Virus record (IMG/VR): IMGVR_UViG_3300017743_001850
Span: 1 to 27,760 of that record
Source: a virus
Length of the DNA stretch: 27,760 nt
Reading direction: 5' to 3' (one strand)
The notes beneath the pieces were generated by a model. It ran no database searches. It was not told the DNA's origin and worked only from the letters and a program-made list of their open reading frames with translations. A program made the translations under genes and the position numbers. This document shows positions 7,318 through 13,557 of the stretch, piece after piece. Numbering within the stretch: position 1 is the first letter of the stretch; every line of letters begins with the position of its first letter.

Positions 7318-8002
7318 AGTGAAACTTATCGCGTTAAGCAAGCCATCAATAATAACTGATTGTAATACAGCAGAAGAGTTGGTTGCCTATGCAGCACGGG
7401 TGAGTAACCCTGAGAATCAAAACAACACAAAGACTTCTCAAGGTCTAGTCAAATATCTGATCCGCGAGAATCATTGGTCACCATTTGAGATGGTGCATAT
7501 GACGATGGAGATCAGGACTACACGTGATATCGCACGACAGATCATACGACACCGCTCGTTTGCATTCCAAGAGTTCTCTCAACGGTATGCAGTGCAGAAT
7601 GAATATGAGTTGCGTGAGGCACGACTGCAAGACCCTAAGAACCGACAGAACTCTATTGATCTAGATCTAGATAATCTAGGTAAGGGTGGGGACAAAACAA
7701 CTGATGAACGTCTGTATGAGAACTGGAATATGAAACAGGCAGAACTCATCAACAAGTCCAAAGAAGTATATAACTGGGCGTTGAATAATGGTATTGCCAA
7801 GGAACAGGCACGTGCAGTCCTACCCGAAGGTAATACCGAGTCTGTTCTTTATATGGCAGGATCATTACGTTCTTGGGTTCACTACTGTGATCTACGCATG
7901 GGGAACGGTACTCAGAAGGAACATATGATTGTTGCAAATCAGTGTTGGGATATCATTCGTGGTCACTTCCCGAATGTTGTAAAGGCATGTGAAGATGGCT
8001 GA
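7310..8002 (+). CDS. thyX: Flavin-dependent thymidylate synthase ThyX
   Basis: 230 aa from ATG 7310, preceded by GAGAGA at 7297-7302. The signature RHRSFAFQEFSQRY lies at residues 80-93 and fits the ThyX pattern RHR-x7-S-x-R. HWSPFEM (55-61) is the second conserved block, and LPEGNTES is the C-terminal one. The enzyme makes dTMP from dUMP using methylene-tetrahydrofolate, NADPH and FAD, and releases tetrahydrofolate directly, so dihydrofolate reductase is not needed. The phage also encodes serine hydroxymethyltransferase (20180-21319), which would recharge the folate. The gene overlaps both neighbours by 8 bp. Family length is normal. Confidence 0.95.
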   Translation: MSEVKLIALSKPSIITDCNTAEELVAYAARVSNPENQNNTKTSQGLVKYLIRENHWSPFEMVHMTMEIRTTRDIARQIIRHRSFAFQEFSQRYAVQNEYELREARLQDPKNRQNSIDLDLDNLGKGGDKTTDERLYENWNMKQAELINKSKEVYNWALNNGIAKEQARAVLPEGNTESVLYMAGSLRSWVHYCDLRMGNGTQKEHMIVANQCWDIIRGHFPNVVKACEDG

Positions 8003-8678
8003 GGTTCTAATTCGTAATAAGGATCTACTCAAGACCCTTGACGATACTCTGAATAAGTTCACTGAACACCAAGACCTATGTTTTGAGATGGCTGCCAACC
8101 TTCAACCAACCGTACCTGTAGAGGAGTGGGAGAAGTATTGCCAGTCAGAGTATCTGTACGAACTACTGGAAAACGATCTGGATCACATGGGGTTTCCTGA
8201 GAAGGCCTATGGGTTTCAGGTTGCCCCTGCCGCAGAAAAAAGACCAGAAATATTTGAACCCCTGAAGCAGTGGACGAAACACACTCTGCCCATGTTGTTT
8301 GGTGCAAGGTCTAACTCTTTGACATCTTTCTATCCACCCAATGGATTTGTAGGATGGCATACCAACTGGAATGCCCACGGGTATCAGATCATCATTACAT
8401 GGAGTGAGACCGGAGACGGATACTTCTCTTACTACGATGCAGTGCATGATGAGATCATCACTGAACCTGATGTTGCGGGATGGCAAGCAAGGTGGTATCG
8501 GTTTGGTCGTAAGGATGAATTTGATCATCATTTCTGGCATACTGCGTGGACTAACTGCCCACGATTTACTCTGGCATTCAAGTTCCCTTATGGGGATATT
8601 GGTGGTGGAATATTCATAGAGGAATCTCAGGCACTTGATGCCATCCATGACTTTGTTGATGAGTTAGAAAGTACTTGA
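7995..8678 (+). CDS. Putative 2OG-Fe(II) oxygenase (GWHTN type)
   Basis: 227 aa from ATG 7995, overlapping thyX by 8 bp; an in-frame GTG at 7989 is a less likely start. GFVGWHTNWNAHGYQII (118-134) supplies H122-T-N124, FWHTAW supplies H182, and R190 in PRFTLAF is the likely 2-oxoglutarate anchor. The layout follows a jelly-roll dioxygenase, but Asn stands where Asp normally completes the H-x-D pair. That change is compatible with altered metal chemistry or with loss of activity. The N-terminal 80 residues are helical and unrecognised. The last codons form the first arm of the promoter palindrome at 8670. Confidence 0.55.
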   Translation: MAEVLIRNKDLLKTLDDTLNKFTEHQDLCFEMAANLQPTVPVEEWEKYCQSEYLYELLENDLDHMGFPEKAYGFQVAPAAEKRPEIFEPLKQWTKHTLPMLFGARSNSLTSFYPPNGFVGWHTNWNAHGYQIIITWSETGDGYFSYYDAVHDEIITEPDVAGWQARWYRFGRKDEFDHHFWHTAWTNCPRFTLAFKFPYGDIGGGIFIEESQALDAIHDFVDELEST

Positions 8679-8703
8679 CAAGTACTGTGATTTTTGTTAT
8701 AAT
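8670..8703 (+). promoter_or_regulatory. Sigma70-type promoter with palindromic -35 region
   Basis: TTGACA at 8675-8680, a 17-bp spacer and TATAAT at 8698-8703, both boxes perfect. The -35 box is embedded in the perfect palindrome AGTACTTGACAAGTACT (8670-8686, 8-bp arms around one A), which could be an operator. It serves the gene starting with GTG at 8731. Confidence 0.82.
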
Positions 8704-8730
8704 ACGTGAAAATATATTGGAGAACCCTTA

Positions 8731-9012
8731 GTGTACGAAGACATTGAATATAAATATAATGAAGACCGAGCAATAGACGATCTACAACGGTACATCGATG
8801 CTACATACGGACAACATTATTCCCAGAACAAGTTCCAAGCAACCGAGTTCATCATTGATGGTGGCCATGGTGATGGTTTCTGTATCGGTAACATCATGAA
8901 GTATGCACAACGGTACGGTAACAAGGACGGGTACAATCGTGCTGATCTGATGAAGGTGTTACACTATGCCATCATCCAGTTGCATGTACATGATGCCTAC
9001 GGTAGAAACTAA
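8731..9012 (+). CDS. DUF3310-like small phage protein
   Basis: 93 aa with a GTG start, preceded by TTGGAGAA (8717-8724). The C-terminal half, FCIGNIMKYAQRYGNKDG then DLMKVLHYAIIQL, matches the core of the DUF3310 family (also called SaV-like), with the G-N-x-x-K-Y helix and the D-L-x-K-x-x-x-Y helix. The function of the family is not settled. A strong promoter with a palindromic -35 region lies directly upstream, which suggests an early, controlled transcript. It overlaps the next gene by one base (TAATG). Confidence 0.65.
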   Translation: MYEDIEYKYNEDRAIDDLQRYIDATYGQHYSQNKFQATEFIIDGGHGDGFCIGNIMKYAQRYGNKDGYNRADLMKVLHYAIIQLHVHDAYGRN

Positions 9013-9197
9013 TGGAGTTTTTTGCGGGTGTCGCTGCCACATTCCTTTTACTGGTGATGTGTCTATTTCTATATGTTTCTGAACACATGCGGCAGGAACG
9101 CAAGGCGGGTAAACAAATCCCATTACCTTGGGAGAAACCGGATCGTAAACCATTTGATAAGTCTGACATCAAATACCGTGATGGAGACAATACCTAA
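9012..9197 (+). CDS. Small membrane-anchored protein
   Basis: 61 aa. Residues 4-22 (FAGVAATFLLLVMCLFLYV) form one membrane segment; the rest is a basic, proline-containing tail (QIPLPWEKPDRKPF). No family recognised. Start and stop overlap both neighbours by one base, which supports expression as one translational unit from the promoter at 8675. Function unknown. Confidence 0.7.
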   Translation: MEFFAGVAATFLLLVMCLFLYVSEHMRQERKAGKQIPLPWEKPDRKPFDKSDIKYRDGDNT

Positions 9198-9358
9198 TGT
9201 GGCTTGAATATGTCTTTTGGATATTAGTCAATATACTCTTCGTGTATGGTGTATACAATTTTTACCTGTTTGGTATAGATGAGGGGTTCCAGAAGTTATT
9301 TCGACGTTTCAACCCCAAGAAGAAGAATGGCACAAATAGTGGTCAAAAATTCGGATAA
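9197..9358 (+). CDS. Small membrane protein, 53 aa
   Basis: The ATG at 9197 overlaps the preceding stop (TAATG) and the frame runs to TAA at 9356-9358. The peptide MWLEYVFWILVNILF continues into an aromatic-rich membrane segment to about residue 26, then a basic tail (FRRFNPKKKNG). The one-base overlap and the same layout as the gene before it support it as real. No family recognised. Confidence 0.65.
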   Translation: MWLEYVFWILVNILFVYGVYNFYLFGIDEGFQKLFRRFNPKKKNGTNSGQKFG

Positions 9359-9363
9359 AATGC

Positions 9364-9392
9364 TTGACATTCCTTGTGAAGCGTAGTATAAT
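9364..9392 (+). promoter_or_regulatory. Sigma70-type promoter with conserved leader
   Basis: TTGACA at 9364-9369 and TATAAT at 9387-9392, spacer 17 bp. From the -10 box to 9417 the sequence matches 17469-17499 at 28 of 31 positions, including the Shine-Dalgarno stretch GAGAAAGGAA (9408-9417). Confidence 0.85.
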
Positions 9393-9422
9393 ACTTGTAT
9401 TGAAACTGAGAAAGGAAAACTC

Positions 9423-9734
9423 ATGACTATATCGTATCGACCAGCAACTTTTAGTGAGGTGAATCAGACCTCTCTGCGTGGTGATATCTGTACCAGTTAC
9501 GACGAGATCGTTGCTGTATTGGGTGAACCTCATTACACTGATCCAGATCCACATGCTAAGTGGAACTGTGAATGGATGATCATGACCGAAGACGGTACCC
9601 CGTTTACCATATACAACTGGAAGACTGGTGGTACACCCACCGAGAAAACCGATTGGCATATTGGTGGTCGTGATATGAATGCTGTATTTGCAGCGTATGA
9701 AGTACTTGGAATGGAGACATACTCTTATGAGTAA
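9423..9734 (+). CDS. Hypothetical phage protein, 103 aa
   Basis: The ATG at 9423 has AAAGGAAAA 5 bp upstream. The protein is rich in Trp and Thr; a segment EWMIMTEDGTPFTIYNWKTG followed by DWHIGGRDMNAVFA looks like a compact alpha/beta domain found in small phage proteins, but no named family was recognised. It has its own promoter and heads a three-gene transcript, overlapping the next gene by 8 bp. Likely cytoplasmic, early expressed; function unknown. Confidence 0.75.
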   Translation: MTISYRPATFSEVNQTSLRGDICTSYDEIVAVLGEPHYTDPDPHAKWNCEWMIMTEDGTPFTIYNWKTGGTPTEKTDWHIGGRDMNAVFAAYEVLGMETYSYE

Positions 9735-9906
9735 GATGAGTGAACTTGTTCTTGAGTGTCAGGAAGTGGCAGAACAAAACATTAACCAGACCCGTGAGGG
9801 TATGTTAGAGGTGGCTGAGAAAGTCTTTGAGGGTGACTCCTTTAAGATTCGCACCACCGTTCAAGAGTGGCAAAAGATCCGCGATGATATGTGGCAGGTG
9901 TTCTAA
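9727..9906 (+). CDS. Hypothetical, 59 aa
   Basis: From ATG 9727 (MSKMSELVLECQEVAEQ) to TAA 9904-9906. Predicted to be fully helical, with charged heptad-like spacing and a Trp in the C-terminal part (VQEWQKIRDDMW). The 8-bp overlap with the gene before it and one-base overlap with the gene after it favour coupled translation. No family recognised. Confidence 0.65.
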   Translation: MSKMSELVLECQEVAEQNINQTREGMLEVAEKVFEGDSFKIRTTVQEWQKIRDDMWQVF

Positions 9907-10052
9907 TGAAAAAGCAGAAGGTCAAACCTCGTTTCGCAAAGGAACTGTTTGATAACGATAGTCCCTATGGACATAAGGTTCAGAGGGATAGATCCAAGTA
10001 TAAACGAAAAGACAAGTACCCCAAAGAGAGTTGGGACACTAGTCAGTTCTAA
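9906..10052 (+). CDS. Small basic protein, 48 aa
   Basis: The ATG at 9906 overlaps the previous stop (TAATG); the frame ends at TAA 10050-10052. The peptide is strongly basic (MKKQKVKPRFAKELF, later KYKRKDKYPK) and has no hydrophobic core, so it may bind nucleic acid or a partner. Its last 14 bp overlap the 3' end of the opposing desaturase gene, a tail-to-tail arrangement. No family recognised. Confidence 0.6.
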   Translation: MKKQKVKPRFAKELFDNDSPYGHKVQRDRSKYKRKDKYPKESWDTSQF

Positions 10053-10740
10053 AGAAGTTCCTTATGATGATCCCCGCAATGTCACTTTTTTCATTTTGGA
10101 CGGCGCGGGGATTCTCATGATGTTCTTTGTGAAATCCCTCCCCAAAGGTTATAATACCTAACCACCAATCACTGTGTGGTTCTCCTCCCCTATGCGAGTA
10201 ACTAAACACAAGTGATCCTACCAACTTTGCCAGACCTGCTGGTGCCAACCACGCATAGACCAGTGCGAATGGATCTAGTGCATATAGTATCATCGCATAT
10301 GTGAACATGATTGCCCAGTAGAACTTGACTTGCCATCTGTACCGATTTATCTTCAGTAGGTCTCGGACATACTTAAAGTTGATCTTTGCGAACACTTGCA
10401 AGAAGTATGCGTAGAAGTATCCCTTGTGAGTGGGAGAGTGTGGGTCTTTGTCGGTATCGGTGAACAGGTGATGTTCCCTATGATTGGCAACCCAGACAAT
10501 CGCGGGGCCTACCATCATAATGTGTGCAAAGAACATCATGATTCCCTCAAACCACAGAGGTGCCTCAAAGACCTTGTGTGACAGATATCGGTGGTATCCC
10601 ATAGTAATACCAAAGGTCATGATACAAAAATACATGACTCCGACAATCATCCACTGTACGGCATTCCCGTATAGTACCATAGGTATCAGACTAAAGATTG
10701 CGACAATCTGACCGATTAATAACTGTATGGGCAGGTTCAT
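10039..10740 (-). CDS. Fatty acid (acyl-CoA/acyl-lipid delta-9 type) desaturase
   Basis: 233 aa, integral membrane di-iron desaturase. The three histidine boxes are complete: H50-RYLS-H55, H87-RE-H90-H91 and H204-KE-H207-H208. DPHSPTHKGYFYAY after the second box and SHRGGEPHSDWWLG are also typical. Four hydrophobic stretches (about 5-25, 29-47, 65-85 and 140-170) give the usual membrane hairpins. It would introduce a double bond into host acyl chains and make the membrane more fluid. It is somewhat short at the C-terminus, but no box is lost. It follows the upstream minus-strand gene with a 4-bp overlap; the pair runs against the surrounding genes. Confidence 0.9.
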   Translation of the reverse strand: MNLPIQLLIGQIVAIFSLIPMVLYGNAVQWMIVGVMYFCIMTFGITMGYHRYLSHKVFEAPLWFEGIMMFFAHIMMVGPAIVWVANHREHHLFTDTDKDPHSPTHKGYFYAYFLQVFAKINFKYVRDLLKINRYRWQVKFYWAIMFTYAMILYALDPFALVYAWLAPAGLAKLVGSLVFSYSHRGGEPHSDWWLGIITFGEGFHKEHHENPRAVQNEKSDIAGIIIRNFFRTD

Positions 10741-11048
10741 TGGTCTTTCCTAAAACTCCTGAATGGTCTGACTTTTCCGTTATAGAATAGCATCTTGTAC
10801 CACGGGGTATCTCGTTTCATTCTAGGTAATGTGTATTCCCATTTAGTGCCTTCGGGTGAGACCCAGACAACATGATATCCCATCCATCGTTTGGATGCGT
10901 ACCATTCTGCTCTACCTCTATGTTTGATCAGTTGCTCTAGAGTCCAGAAGTAGCAGTTGCTTTTATCCGTAAACAACCGTACAGGCCATGACCAGAAGAA
11001 CACGACGAACAGGAATAGGGTGAATATCTTTCTAGTAATATTGTCCAT
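10737..11048 (-). CDS. Membrane-anchored hypothetical, 103 aa
   Basis: One hydrophobic segment at residues 8-25 (IFTLFLFVVFFWSWPVRLF) is followed by a basic, Trp/Tyr-rich domain (KRWMGYHVVWVSPEGTKWEY). The gene starts 5 bp from a TATAAATA element on the minus strand and overlaps the desaturase start by 4 bp, so both should be co-transcribed and translationally coupled. It might be a partner or electron-transfer anchor for the desaturase, but nothing in the sequence shows this. No family recognised. Confidence 0.7.
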   Translation of the reverse strand: MDNITRKIFTLFLFVVFFWSWPVRLFTDKSNCYFWTLEQLIKHRGRAEWYASKRWMGYHVVWVSPEGTKWEYTLPRMKRDTPWYKMLFYNGKVRPFRSFRKDQ

Positions 11049-11053
11049 TTAGA

Positions 11054-11071
11054 TATTTATATGTATAAATA
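11054..11071. promoter_or_regulatory. Divergent pair of T4-late-type promoters
   Basis: TATTTATATGTATAAATA holds TATAAATA on the minus strand (11061-11054) and on the plus strand (11064-11071), back to back around TG. Each copy stands exactly 5 bp from the start codon of the divergent genes (11048 minus, 11077 plus). TATAAATA is the T4 late promoter -10 element; by T4 geometry transcription would begin at or next to each ATG. Confidence 0.6.
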
Positions 11072-11076
11072 CGGGT

Positions 11077-11358
11077 ATGGAACAAGTATTCACCCTAATA
11101 GAAGAACTAGGGTTTCCTGTAGCATCCGCTTTGATTGGTGGATTCTTTATGTTTCTGACACTTAAATATATCATGGACGGTGTGATTGGTCAGGTGAGCT
11201 CAATCAAGGGTATTGTGGGAAGCCTAGACAATCGCGTCAAGACTATGAATCATGATATGGTTCGTATGGATACGACTCTTTGTGTTGTTTTGGGAATAAG
11301 ACCAGACCTCAATCGTATCAGTCGCGCAGACGGTAAAGAAGATGCAAGGCGTGATTGA
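11077..11358 (+). CDS. Small membrane protein A of a tandem pair
   Basis: 93 aa. LGFPVASALIGGFFMFLTLKYI (residues 11-32) is a membrane segment, followed by a helical, coiled-coil-like region (SLDNRVKTMNHDMVRMD) and a basic tail. It resembles the next protein in the (L/F)GFPV opening and in overall layout, so the two are probably paralogues. First gene of the curli/cyclase operon; no ribosome-binding site precedes it. One-TM-plus-coiled-coil proteins of this size are common among phage holin-like or anchor proteins, so a role in the lysis or export machinery is possible, not shown. Confidence 0.75.
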   Translation: MEQVFTLIEELGFPVASALIGGFFMFLTLKYIMDGVIGQVSSIKGIVGSLDNRVKTMNHDMVRMDTTLCVVLGIRPDLNRISRADGKEDARRD

Positions 11359-11609
11359 TGGATATTGTAGACACAATCAAAGACTTTGGTTTTCCAGTGG
11401 TCGCTGCCGTGGGTATGTTGTACATGATCTACTTCGTGTGGAAGACTATCACCACAGAAGTAGAAAAGACTCTGGGTGAAACCTCCGCGACATTGATAGG
11501 TCTGATTGATCGTATCCGAATGCTAGATAATGATATCATTCGATTGCAGCAGAAACTAGATACTGCGATTGAGATGAAGAGAGTCAATGATGAGAAAAAT
11601 GATGAATAA
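11358..11609 (+). CDS. Small membrane protein B of a tandem pair
   Basis: 83 aa from ATG 11358, overlapping the previous stop by one base (TGATG). Residues 9-30 (DFGFPVVAAVGMLYMIYFVW) form the membrane segment; residues 31-83 are a long charged helix (LIDRIRMLDNDIIRLQQKLD) with coiled-coil spacing. The layout matches protein A. Overlaps the CsgF start by 23 bp. Could be a holin/antiholin pair with protein A or an inner-membrane partner of the export system. Confidence 0.75.
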   Translation: MDIVDTIKDFGFPVVAAVGMLYMIYFVWKTITTEVEKTLGETSATLIGLIDRIRMLDNDIIRLQQKLDTAIEMKRVNDEKNDE

Positions 11610-12075
11610 AGTTATGTTTGGTCTGCTGTGGATTGCTCCTTGGGCAATTGTATTGTATATTGTTTCCGCTCCGATTAGGGCCTATGGCGCACCTATCGAA
11701 CACCAATTCAAATCCCCTTCATTCAGTGGTATAAATCAATCTAGTCACTATCTGACTATTGAGAACCAAGAATCCTCTCGCAAAGAAGCCATTGCAAAAG
11801 AACTTGAAGATTTACAGGATGAAATTGAAAGGGATGCAGAGAACACAACTCTAGCAAAGTTTATACGTAACGTAGAGAGTAGAATTTATTCTACCCTATC
11901 ACGACAGATTGTTGATAGCATGTTCGGTGAGAACCCCAGTGATACTGGATCATTTAACATCGAAGGAACCGGAATAACATACGTCAAAGATGGCGATAAT
12001 GTGGAGTTAACGATAACGGATGAAGACGGTAGTACGACTGTCATTACTATCCCTATTGGTGATTTTGGGATCTAG
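11587..12075 (+). CDS. csgF: CsgF-like curli assembly factor
   Basis: 162 aa. A signal-peptide-like N-terminus (basic MMRKMMNKV, then FGLLWIAPWAIVLYIVSAP, with likely cleavage after AYGA) precedes EHQFKSPSFSGINQSSH at residues 38-54. This matches the mature N-terminus of E. coli CsgF (FQFRNPNFGG), which inserts into the CsgG channel. The C-terminal GITYVKDGDNVELTITD then STTVITIP matches the CsgF beta region (two strands ending in T-x-T-I-x-V). A longer charged helix (about 62-95) lies between them. In curli systems CsgF couples the secretion pore to the nucleator outside the cell. It is immediately followed by CsgG, with 56 bp overlap, which confirms the assignment. Confidence 0.85.
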   Translation: MMRKMMNKVMFGLLWIAPWAIVLYIVSAPIRAYGAPIEHQFKSPSFSGINQSSHYLTIENQESSRKEAIAKELEDLQDEIERDAENTTLAKFIRNVESRIYSTLSRQIVDSMFGENPSDTGSFNIEGTGITYVKDGDNVELTITDEDGSTTVITIPIGDFGI

Positions 12076-12829
12076 TTGTGCTAGTAGGAATTCTCAATTG
12101 GTTTTACCAAAACCAGAAGAACCTCAAGTACAACTAACATTACTTCAACAAGAGTTGAAGGATGTTGCAGCACCTAATCGAAAACCAACGGTAGCCGTTT
12201 ATCAGTTTACCGACCAAACAGGACAGAAGAGACAGAACAGTAGTGGAGGGACTTCGTTTAGTTCCGCAGTGACCCAAGCGCCTTCGGTGTATCTGATTAG
12301 GGCGTTGAAACGTGCGAGTAATGGAGAGTTCTTTCGTGTGGTAGACCGTCAGGTGCTTGACCATGTAACGAGAGAACGACAACTGATTAGACAGACACGA
12401 CAATCCTACGAAGGAGAAGGATCAAAAAAATTACCAGCATTGACGTTCGCTGGTATGATTATTGCAGGTGGTATAGTAGGTTATGATACCTCTGTAGAAA
12501 CGGGTGGTGCTGGTGCCAGATATCTTGGTATTGGCAGTTCCCGTGAATATAGTGTAGACACCGTGACCATTAACATGAGACTGGTGTCAGTATCGACTGG
12601 TGAAGTTTTACTTGATGTAATAACAAGTAAGACTATACTATCCACCGCTTCTAGTGGGGATGTGTTTAGATTTATAGAACAGGGTACAGAACTGATTGAA
12701 ATAGAATCAGGAGTTACTCAAAACGAAAGTGTCTCTATTGCGACTCAACGTGCGATAGAGGCGGGTGTTCTGGAACTTATAATGCAGGGAAGCAATAAGA
12801 AGTACTGGACATTAACTGGAGAGAAGTAA
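12020..12829 (+). CDS. csgG: CsgG-like outer-membrane secretion channel lipoprotein
   Basis: 269 aa. The lipobox LGSSC places the lipidated cysteine at residue 20. KPTVAVYQFTDQTGQ (55-69) and GGIVGYDTSVETGGAGARYL (150-169) match CsgG, as do VSTGEVLLDVITSKTILS (191-208) and the C-terminal IEAGVLELI. In E. coli, CsgG forms a nonameric outer-membrane channel that exports curli subunits unfolded. The constriction loop differs: E. coli has Y51, N55 and F56, whereas here the loop is two residues longer (KRQNSSGGTSF) and keeps only the Phe (F80). The codons of the signal peptide lie inside the 3' end of csgF. Length is normal. Confidence 0.93.
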   Translation: MKTVVRLSLLSLLVILGSSCASRNSQLVLPKPEEPQVQLTLLQQELKDVAAPNRKPTVAVYQFTDQTGQKRQNSSGGTSFSSAVTQAPSVYLIRALKRASNGEFFRVVDRQVLDHVTRERQLIRQTRQSYEGEGSKKLPALTFAGMIIAGGIVGYDTSVETGGAGARYLGIGSSREYSVDTVTINMRLVSVSTGEVLLDVITSKTILSTASSGDVFRFIEQGTELIEIESGVTQNESVSIATQRAIEAGVLELIMQGSNKKYWTLTGEK

Positions 12830-13557
12830 TGAACGTTAGGCATACTAAATTTGCCATGATGTTCGTAATCAGTTCTGTGGCTGCATCAGTATCCGCAGAC
12901 AATGAAATATATATTGACCAGATAGGAGATGGTTCATCCATCGATATTGTACAGGATGGATCAGGTAATGTTATCGGTGGGTCTACGACAGACACCACCA
13001 AGATGGTGTTGGATGGCGTGGACATGAACTTCAGCGTCAATCAGACCGGAAGTAGCAATACCCTGATTGGTTCGGTCTTTGGTACATCGACTATTGATAT
13101 TGATGTATCTGGATCGACAAACGACATTCTGTTTGATGTTGATAAGGATAATACGTATGGTGCGGCTGATGGTAACTACCTGATAAATATCACTGGAGGT
13201 AACAACGACTTAGACATCGATGTTGGTTCACTTGATACTGCGACAGATCTCGACTTTGACTTTGTCTTAGACGGGGATTTCAATACCGCTGACATAAATA
13301 TTGATGCGTCTAGTCTCACATTTGACTTAGATGTTATTGGTGACAATAACACCTTACTTTACGATGCTAGTGGATATGATGGTCATAGTTTCATCATCAG
13401 TGGATCAGGCGACTATAACAACATACAGGTAAATCAGGAATCTACCTTACAGACGGACACACTGGAGATAGATTTTGATGGTTCGGGAACAAGCACAACT
13501 GATGCTACTATTTGTATCAGCCAGTCTGATTCCGGTCTCAACACTACATGCGAGTGA
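12829..13557 (+). CDS. Curlin-like secreted repeat protein
   Basis: 242 aa with a signal peptide (cleavage likely after VSA, residue 23). Imperfect curlin-type units follow: DQIGDGSSIDIVQDGSGNVI (30-49), VNQTGSSNTLIG (70-81), ITGGNNDLDIDV (121-132), VIGDNNTLLYD (169-179) and ISGSGDYNNIQVNQES (190-205). These recall the Q-x-G-x-x-N pattern of CsgA/CsgB but are less regular. The protein is very acidic (mainly Asp) and almost free of Lys/Arg, and ends with two cysteines. Being next to CsgG and CsgF, it is the natural export substrate and may form surface fibres or act as a nucleator. It overlaps the FecR gene by up to 80 bp. CsgE and CsgC homologues were not seen. Confidence 0.75.
   Translation: MNVRHTKFAMMFVISSVAASVSADNEIYIDQIGDGSSIDIVQDGSGNVIGGSTTDTTKMVLDGVDMNFSVNQTGSSNTLIGSVFGTSTIDIDVSGSTNDILFDVDKDNTYGAADGNYLINITGGNNDLDIDVGSLDTATDLDFDFVLDGDFNTADINIDASSLTFDLDVIGDNNTLLYDASGYDGHSFIISGSGDYNNIQVNQESTLQTDTLEIDFDGSGTSTTDATICISQSDSGLNTTCE

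Noticed and set aside
10070-10112. Inverted repeat ATCCCCGC ... GCGGGGAT near the convergent gene ends
   Set aside because: The 27-base loop is long and the arms lie in conserved desaturase codons after the third histidine box. No U-tract follows in either direction, so a terminator is not supported.
9949-10161. A plus-strand open frame of 70 codons
   Set aside because: It covers the basic 48-aa gene and the antisense of the desaturase end, has no ribosome-binding site, and the peptide shows no protein-like pattern.
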